From contig WGFD01000233.1 in NCBI GenBank assembly GCA_015492395.1, positions 1 to 10,361 on the forward strand: 10,361 bases of DNA, read 5' to 3'. The notes beneath the pieces were generated by a model, which saw only the letters and a program-made list of their open reading frames with translations, was not told the DNA's origin and did no database searches. This stretch comes from Deltaproteobacteria bacterium. GTDB taxonomy: Bacteria; Desulfobacterota; GWC2-55-46; S146-70. Positions 6,130 to 10,361 of this stretch are shown piece by piece (the stretch's first letter is position 1; every line of letters begins with the position of its first letter). A program made the translations under genes and the position numbers.

Positions 6130-6157
6130 ATTATACAGTACTATTAACGCCTGTCAA
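6130..6157 (-). promoter_or_regulatory. Strong sigma-70 promoter of the hexaheme cytochrome gene
   Basis: On the minus strand perfect TTGACA (6157-6152) and perfect TATAAT (6135-6130) are separated by 16 bases. A very AT-rich stretch immediately upstream (about 6158-6180) resembles an UP element. Transcription would begin near 6123, giving a leader of about 145 nt. Confidence 0.85.
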
Positions 6158-6271
6158 GAAAAAAATTAATTTCTTTTAATCTTGTCCGGCCTGATGGGCC
6201 CGAAAACCCCCATTTGCCGAACTTCTCAACCATTATCCAGTGTTATAGGGCTCACGCCGCCCCCTTAGTGA

Positions 6272-6300
6272 TTGACAATCCATACTTTTATATCTACAAT
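6272..6300 (+). promoter_or_regulatory. Sigma-70 promoter of the argH operon
   Basis: Perfect TTGACA at 6272-6277 and TACAAT at 6295-6300 are separated by 17 bases. Transcription would start near 6307, about 47 bases before the argH ATG. It is divergent from the cytochrome promoter, with about 115 bp between the two -35 boxes. That gap contains only a GGCC-5 nt-GGCC inverted repeat at about 6188-6200 that I can point to. Confidence 0.8.
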
Positions 6301-6353
6301 GGCCGTAATTTAAAGAGGTCTATGGGGATCTGTGAAAGGCGGAGGAAGAGACG

Positions 6354-7808
6354 ATGAAGGATAAAGACAAGAGGAAGCCGTGGGGGGGGCGTTTCATGGA
6401 GGGAACCGACAGGCTCGTCGAGGCCTTCAACACCTCCATCCCGTTCGACAGGAGGCTCTTCAGACACGACATCAGGGGCTCCATCGCCCATGCCCGCGCG
6501 CTTGCCAAGGCGGGCATCATAGGGAAGGGGGAGACCCGGAAGATAATAAGAGGCCTCACGGAGATCGAGAGGGAGATAGAAGCGGGAGAGTTCACCTTCA
6601 GCGACGATATGGAGGACATCCACATGGCCGTCGAGGGGAGGCTTATCGAGAAGATCGGCCACGCAGGGGGCAAGCTCCACACCGGGAGATCCAGAAACGA
6701 CCAGGTGGCCCTCGACATGAGGCTGTACCTGAGGGAAGAGATAGAAGGGATAGAGGCCCTGATCACGGATCTCCAACTGGCGTTGCTGGACGTGGCCGAA
6801 AACCACACGGAAGCGGTGCTGCCCGGCTACACGCACCTCCAGAGGGCGCAGCCGGTGCTCCTGGCCCACCACCTCCTGGCATACTATGAGGCGCTGAAAC
6901 GCGACAACGGCAGGTTTGCGGACTGCATGAAGAGGCTCAACCGGATGCCGCTTGGCGCGGGGGCGCTCGGCGGTTGCCCCTATCCCATCGACAGGGACTC
7001 CGTCGCGAAGGAACTGGGCTTTAAAGGCGTAACTGCCAACAGTATGGACTCGGTAAGCGACAGGGACTTCTGCATAGAGTTCTGCGGCGCGGCCTCCATA
7101 TTGATGGTACACCTCTCCAGGCTGTCCGAAGAGCTCGTGGTATGGTCCTCCCAGGAGTTCGCCTTCGTCGAGCTCTCCGACGCATTCTCGACGGGGTCGT
7201 CCATCATGCCGCAGAAGAAGAACCCCGATGTGCCGGAGCTGGTGAGGGGCAAGACCGGCAGGGTCTACGGAAACCTGATGGCCCTGCTTACGGTAATGAA
7301 GGCCCTTCCGCTCGCCTATAATAAGGACATGCAGGAGGACAAGGAACCCCTCTTCGACACGGTGGACACGGTAAAGGGGTGTCTGGCGGTACTCGCGCCC
7401 ATGCTGAAGACGATGAAGATCAATAGCGGCAGGATGCTGGAGGCCACGAGAGATGGCTTTCTAACGGCCACAGACGCGGCGGACTACCTCGTGAAGAGGG
7501 GGGTTCCCTTCAGGGAGGCGCACCACATAACCGGCCAGGCGGTGGCATACTGCATCCGGGAGGGAAAGGGGCTGGAAGATCTGTCTCTGGAGGAGTGGCG
7601 GAGATTTTCAAACCGCTTTGGAGAGGACATCAAGGAGGTGGTATCGGTATACTCATCCCTGAAGAGCAGGGACACGGAGGGGGGAACGGCGCCGAGGAGG
7701 GTGAAGGCCGGCCTGCGGGCGGCAAGGAGGGAGCTGGACAGGATGAAACCGGCTTCAGGCGGCAACCTGTCCACCAAGGACCGACAGGCGGGAGGAAGAA
7801 GGAAATGA
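6354..7808 (+). CDS. argH: Argininosuccinate lyase
   Basis: This cytoplasmic enzyme cleaves argininosuccinate to arginine and fumarate, the last step of arginine synthesis. The product has 484 residues. Family landmarks are in order: WGGRF near the N-terminus, [13 protein letters not shown] at 109-121, YTHLQRAQP at 159-167 with the catalytic-type His161, and the fumarase/aspartase-superfamily signature [12 protein letters not shown] at 281-292 carrying the catalytic-loop serine. The last 20 or so residues are a basic, Gly-rich tail beyond the usual end. The segment [10 protein letters not shown] differs a little from the more usual LAGTTYPIDR. GGAGG at 6341-6345 lies 8 bases before the ATG. 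The stop codon overlaps the next start as ATGA, so the lipoprotein gene is translationally coupled. The promoter at 6272-6300 should drive argH, the lipoprotein gene and lysA together. Confidence 0.97.
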   Translation: MKDKDKRKPWGGRFMEGTDRLVEAFNTSIPFDRRLFRHDIRGSIAHARALAKAGIIGKGETRKIIRGLTEIEREIEAGEFTFSDDMEDIHMAVEGRLIEKIGHAGGKLHTGRSRNDQVALDMRLYLREEIEGIEALITDLQLALLDVAENHTEAVLPGYTHLQRAQPVLLAHHLLAYYEALKRDNGRFADCMKRLNRMPLGAGALGGCPYPIDRDSVAKELGFKGVTANSMDSVSDRDFCIEFCGAASILMVHLSRLSEELVVWSSQEFAFVELSDAFSTGSSIMPQKKNPDVPELVRGKTGRVYGNLMALLTVMKALPLAYNKDMQEDKEPLFDTVDTVKGCLAVLAPMLKTMKINSGRMLEATRDGFLTATDAADYLVKRGVPFREAHHITGQAVAYCIREGKGLEDLSLEEWRRFSNRFGEDIKEVVSVYSSLKSRDTEGGTAPRRVKAGLRAARRELDRMKPASGGNLSTKDRQAGGRRK

Positions 7809-8071
7809 AGGAAATGAACGGACAGTTCGAGGCGACATTGCCGAAGAAGGCGGACCACCTCGTTGCGGCGGCAGTCACAGTACTGGCCTGCCTTGTACTC
7901 GCCCTATCGTACGGCTGCGGCAAGAAGGGACCACCGAGACCACCTGAAGAGGCCGCCGGGAAGAGGGTCCTCTCCGCCCAGAGAGCCGAAGACTCCACGC
8001 GGCGGGCCGCTGGAGGTATCTGCAGCAACAGGCAGACCACATGCGGACAGCCGGCCACAGAACACGTTTAA
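7805..8071 (+). CDS. lptM: Small LptM-like lipoprotein
   Basis: The ATG at 7805 overlaps the argH stop (ATGA), giving 88 residues. A charged N-terminus and a hydrophobic signal segment (about 19-36) lead to LSYGC, with Cys38 as the expected lipidation site, followed directly by [11 protein letters not shown]. The CGxKGPxxxP motif after a lipobox is the hallmark of the short LptM/YifL lipoproteins (prokaryotic lipoprotein attachment family, LPAM_2). In Escherichia coli LptM assists maturation of the LptD-LptE lipopolysaccharide translocon. Placement next to lysA fits the common arrangement of this gene beside diaminopimelate and lysine genes. Two oddities are visible. The lipobox has Ser-Tyr-Gly before the Cys rather than the usual Leu-Ala-Gly. 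The roughly 40-residue tail is low in recognisable structure and has two further cysteines. The family call is good, the function inferred. Confidence 0.75.
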   Translation: MKEMNGQFEATLPKKADHLVAAAVTVLACLVLALSYGCGKKGPPRPPEEAAGKRVLSAQRAEDSTRRAAGGICSNRQTTCGQPATEHV

Positions 8072-8082
8072 GGGGGGCATCG

Positions 8083-9342
8083 ATGCACTTCTTTGACTAC
8101 AGGGGCAACAGGTTCTACGCGGAAGGCGTGGCGGTAGAGAAGATCGCCTCCGATGTGGGGACCCCATGCTACGTATACAGCGCCAAGACGCTTGTGAGGC
8201 ACTACAGGGCCTTCGACGGGGCCTTCAGCGGGGTGCCGCACCTGGTCTGTTACTCCGCCAAGGCCAACTCTAACATATCCGTGCTGAACACATTGATAAA
8301 GGAGGGCAGCGGCGTGGACATCGTCTCCGGCGGCGAGCTCTACAGGGCGCTCAAGGCCGGGGCAGAACCGAAAAGGATCGTCTACTCCGGCGTCGGAAAG
8401 AGGGAAGAAGAGATCGAGTACGCTATATCCAAGGGGATACTCATGTTCAACGTGGAGTCTCCCGAGGAGCTGCGCCTGATAAACAGGACGGCCAAGAGGA
8501 CCGGGAAGAGGGCGCCCGTGGCCATCAGGGTGAACCCCGACGTGGACCCGAAGACGCACCCGTATATCTCCACCGGGCTCCGGCAGAACAAGTTCGGAAT
8601 CGAGAGCGGACAGGCCTTAAAGGAGTACGTGTACGCTAAGAGATACCTGAAGAACCTCGACCTCGTGGGTGTCGACTGCCACATAGGGTCGCAGATCACT
8701 CAACTGTCACCATTCGTCGACGCCATGAAGAAGACCGGGAGGCTGATCGCTACGCTCCGCAATGAAGGTATAGATATCAGATACCTTGACATGGGCGGCG
8801 GACTGGGCATCACATACAGCGAAGAGGCCCCGCCTCACCCCGGCAAGTACGGCAGAGAGGTTATCAGGGAAGCGGAGGGGCTCGGCGTCACCCTCATCTT
8901 CGAACCCGGGAGGGTAATAGCCGGCAATGCGGGCATACTCCTCGCGAGGGTCCTGTATACAAAGGAGAATGGCGGCAAGAGATTCGTCATCATCGACGCC
9001 GCCATGAACGACCTGGCGAGACCGAGCCTCTACGGTTCCTACCATGCCATCAAAGCGGCCAGGAAACCTAAGACCGGCGAGGAGTTCGAAGTCGATGTCG
9101 TGGGCCCCATATGTGAGTCGGGGGACTTTCTGGCAAGGTCCAGAGAGCTGCCCCCGCTCAAGTCGGGGGACCTGCTGGCGATCATGAGCACAGGGGCCTA
9201 CGGCTTCACCATGTCCAGCAACTACAACTCCAGGCCGAGGGCGGCGGAGGTCATGGTGGACGGCGACGAGTACAGTGTCGTCAGGGAGAGGGAGACATAC
9301 AGGGACCTGGTGAGGGGAGAGAAGCTGAAATATAGCACATAG
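8083..9342 (+). CDS. lysA: Diaminopimelate decarboxylase
   Basis: This pyridoxal-phosphate enzyme decarboxylates meso-diaminopimelate to lysine, the final step of lysine synthesis. The product has 419 residues, the normal length. Key features are Lys60 in YSAKANSN (the PLP Schiff-base lysine), HIGSQ at 200-204, GGGLG at 238-242 and EPGR at 274-277 (phosphate binding), CESGD at 344-348 (the dimer-partner cysteine) and the C-terminal TGAYGFTMSSNYNSRPR. The ATG at 8083 is chosen because a G-rich ribosome site (AGGGGGG, 8071-8077) sits just before it and homologues begin with a similar HFFDYRG-like sequence. An upstream in-frame ATG at 8041 would lie inside the lipoprotein gene and add 14 unlikely residues. 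It lies 11 bp after the lipoprotein gene in the argH operon. No clear terminator follows, and dapF, often next in this gene order, is absent. Confidence 0.97.
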   Translation: MHFFDYRGNRFYAEGVAVEKIASDVGTPCYVYSAKTLVRHYRAFDGAFSGVPHLVCYSAKANSNISVLNTLIKEGSGVDIVSGGELYRALKAGAEPKRIVYSGVGKREEEIEYAISKGILMFNVESPEELRLINRTAKRTGKRAPVAIRVNPDVDPKTHPYISTGLRQNKFGIESGQALKEYVYAKRYLKNLDLVGVDCHIGSQITQLSPFVDAMKKTGRLIATLRNEGIDIRYLDMGGGLGITYSEEAPPHPGKYGREVIREAEGLGVTLIFEPGRVIAGNAGILLARVLYTKENGGKRFVIIDAAMNDLARPSLYGSYHAIKAARKPKTGEEFEVDVVGPICESGDFLARSRELPPLKSGDLLAIMSTGAYGFTMSSNYNSRPRAAEVMVDGDEYSVVRERETYRDLVRGEKLKYST

Positions 9343-9472
9343 TGGCAGGGTTATCTTGCATTAATCCTGCTGCTGCCGGGACTTCGCCTACCGATACCAC
9401 CACCAGGAAAGGAAAGATCAACCCACCGAATTGCGCCTCAAAGGAAGGTGTTTATCTTAATTAGCTGCCAGC

Positions 9473-9655
9473 TTGTTCTTCGTCTTTCTTATGGGACTTT
9501 CCATGATAGGCGATTATGACATCTCCTTCCACCTGGCCACAGGAAAATACATTACCGACACCGGCACAATAAACCACTCCATAGACCCCTTTTCGTTCAC
9601 ATCTACAAATCCCATGTCAACCACTGCCTGGCTGGCGGACGTCATATCTATTAGG
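9473..9655 (+). pseudogene. Truncated N-terminal remnant of a polytopic membrane protein
   Basis: About 61 codons from a TTG (9473) encode a hydrophobic helix followed by GDYDISFHLATGKYI, then DPFSFTSTNP and TAWLADVI. This resembles the N-terminus of large GT-C-like membrane proteins, where an acidic 'GDYDI.wHL.tG' motif follows the first helix and a 'DPFS.T' loop and 'W...WL' element come next. No recognisable coding sequence follows: the frame runs into a 14-bp tandem repeat and stops within the end of a transposase remnant. The reading frame also opens only after a TAA at 9458-9460. Hydrophobic codons continue upstream in another frame from a GTG at 9448, suggesting an extra 5' frameshift. 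No ribosome site is clear. The region 9343-9472 otherwise shows nothing I can support. Family identity is tentative. Confidence 0.55.
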
Positions 9656-9683
9656 GGAAGATGTGTCAAGGAAGATGTGTCAA
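9656..9683. repeat. 14-bp perfect tandem repeat at the transposase end
   Basis: Two adjacent copies of GGAAGATGTGTCAA occupy 9656-9669 and 9670-9683. They lie exactly where the membrane-protein remnant breaks off, and the second copy covers the transposase stop codon (9682-9680). This fits an element end or a short REP-like repeat belonging to the transposase, but only one end is visible. Confidence 0.6.
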
Positions 9684-10361
9684 ATCTTGAATAGTGAATT
9701 AACCTTCGTAAGCATTTCCTGTATTGCTTTGTCTTTAGATAATCTCGATTTCATTATAGCTATTTGACGGCTTATAGATGAATAGCCAAGACCAAACAAC
9801 TCTCCGATCTCCTTATTATTGTACAATCCTGTATTCCATAGGAGGTAGATCAACACATCACGTTTGTCTTTATTTTTACCACTTACCCTGCCGGAGTTGA
9901 TTATTACGCCTATATCGCATTTGAGTATTGAGGCTGCTTTGTTCAAAGTGGTTACGGCTGCATTCCCTCTTAAAACCTGCCGCCTCTGAGGCACTTCTAT
10001 GTCAGGTTTTTGAAATTTGAATTTAGCCTTAATACGATCCGCAAACCCCTGGCTGCCTAAGATAAGTCCGTGACGCAAACCTTCCCACATCTCTTTTCCT
10101 TCGTTAGAATAGCTTTGTACCATCTCTCTGTAAGCCCCGTGTTTATTGTTGACATTGAATCGAGAAAGTATCAGGTCCATCCTTAACCAGTTCGGTCCTT
10201 TCTTATCATATGCATAGGCAGGGTAACTGCTCCACTTGGTAGTCTACAAGCCTCTCCACGATTCCGGCCCGCAATGGATTTCTATGAATGTAGCAGGAAA
10301 GGGTAAGAAGATATCTATCGTCTTCTACCAGAAAGGCTTTATAGCGGCCTTGAAACAAGTG
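9680..10361 (-). pseudogene. Frameshifted REP-associated tyrosine transposase (RAYT) with DnaA-like C-terminus, partial
   Basis: Reading the minus strand from the window edge gives a typical Y1-transposase (IS200/RAYT type) middle section: HLFQGRYKAFLVEDDRYLLTLSCYIHRNPLRAGIVERLVDY. The YIHRNP motif probably carries the nucleophilic tyrosine. At about 10240-10232 the frame is lost after DYQ and reaches stops. Reading resumes one frame over with WSSYPAYAYDKKGPNWL, the expected family continuation, so one extra base is present. The reading then runs to a stop at 9680. The C-terminal part (NKEIGELFGLGYSSISRQI) is a helix-turn-helix like the DnaA C-terminal domain, as found in longer RAYT proteins. 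The HUH-bearing N-terminus lies beyond the window. Base composition is more AT-rich than in neighbouring genes, in keeping with acquisition. The protein is probably inactive unless the extra base is a sequencing error. Confidence 0.85.

Noticed and set aside
6294..7112. 272-codon minus-strand open frame opposite argH
   Set aside because: It is antisense to an unmistakable argH with all its signature motifs, and the translation shows no domain.
8041..8082. Upstream ATG as the lysA start
   Set aside because: It overlaps the lipoprotein gene and lacks a ribosome site. The ATG at 8083 has a G-rich site just before it and gives the family's normal length.
9343..9472. Terminator or small gene after lysA
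   Set aside because: Only a 5-bp GGCAG/CTGCC pairing with a long loop and no T-run is seen. No frame has a ribosome site with a plausible product.

Overview
The window looks like a chromosomal segment of a diderm (Gram-negative type) bacterium. The lipoprotein, OmpA-type peptidoglycan-binding domain and periplasmic or extracellular multiheme c-type cytochromes all point that way. Coding DNA is fairly GC-rich, with heavy use of AGG/AGA arginine and ATA isoleucine codons. The gene content is reminiscent of Desulfobacterota or Nitrospirota from anoxic, metal- or mineral-respiring settings, but I cannot fix the lineage from the sequence alone.

Left block (1-5976, all minus strand, read right to left). 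First comes a hexaheme c-type cytochrome (5976-4687). Its heme spacing, length and flanking motifs match the Geobacter OmcS filament ('nanowire') cytochrome as I remember it. It has a near-consensus sigma-70 promoter, a structured leader of about 145 nt, and a strong intrinsic terminator behind the gene. A second transcription unit then starts from its own promoter. It encodes an NHL beta-propeller/OmpA fusion, a TPR protein, a polytopic GT-C-like membrane protein of the TMTC/DUF1736 type, a second NHL beta-propeller protein, and the first part of another secreted cytochrome that leaves the window at base 1. Three of the four junctions overlap or are 2 bp apart, so this is probably one operon. 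The TPR and membrane genes look like one TMTC-like protein split in two with its halves in reversed order.

Middle (5977-6353). This is a divergent intergenic region with two convincing back-to-back sigma-70 promoters, one for the cytochrome (minus) and one for argH (plus).

Right block (6354-9342, plus strand). argH, a small LptM-like lipoprotein gene and lysA form a tight amino-acid biosynthesis operon with a common bacterial gene order. dapF often follows lysA, but it is not seen here.

Right end (9343-10361). This part is decayed and more AT-rich. It holds an N-terminal remnant of a polytopic membrane protein, a 14-bp tandem repeat, and a frameshifted REP-associated tyrosine transposase (RAYT) with a DnaA-like C-terminal helix-turn-helix on the minus strand, cut by the window edge.

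Working model (inference): the left block is an extracellular-electron-transfer locus. It combines a filament-type cytochrome, a second secreted cytochrome, propeller scaffolds, one of them anchored to peptidoglycan, and a split membrane glycosyltransferase-like protein that may modify a secreted component.
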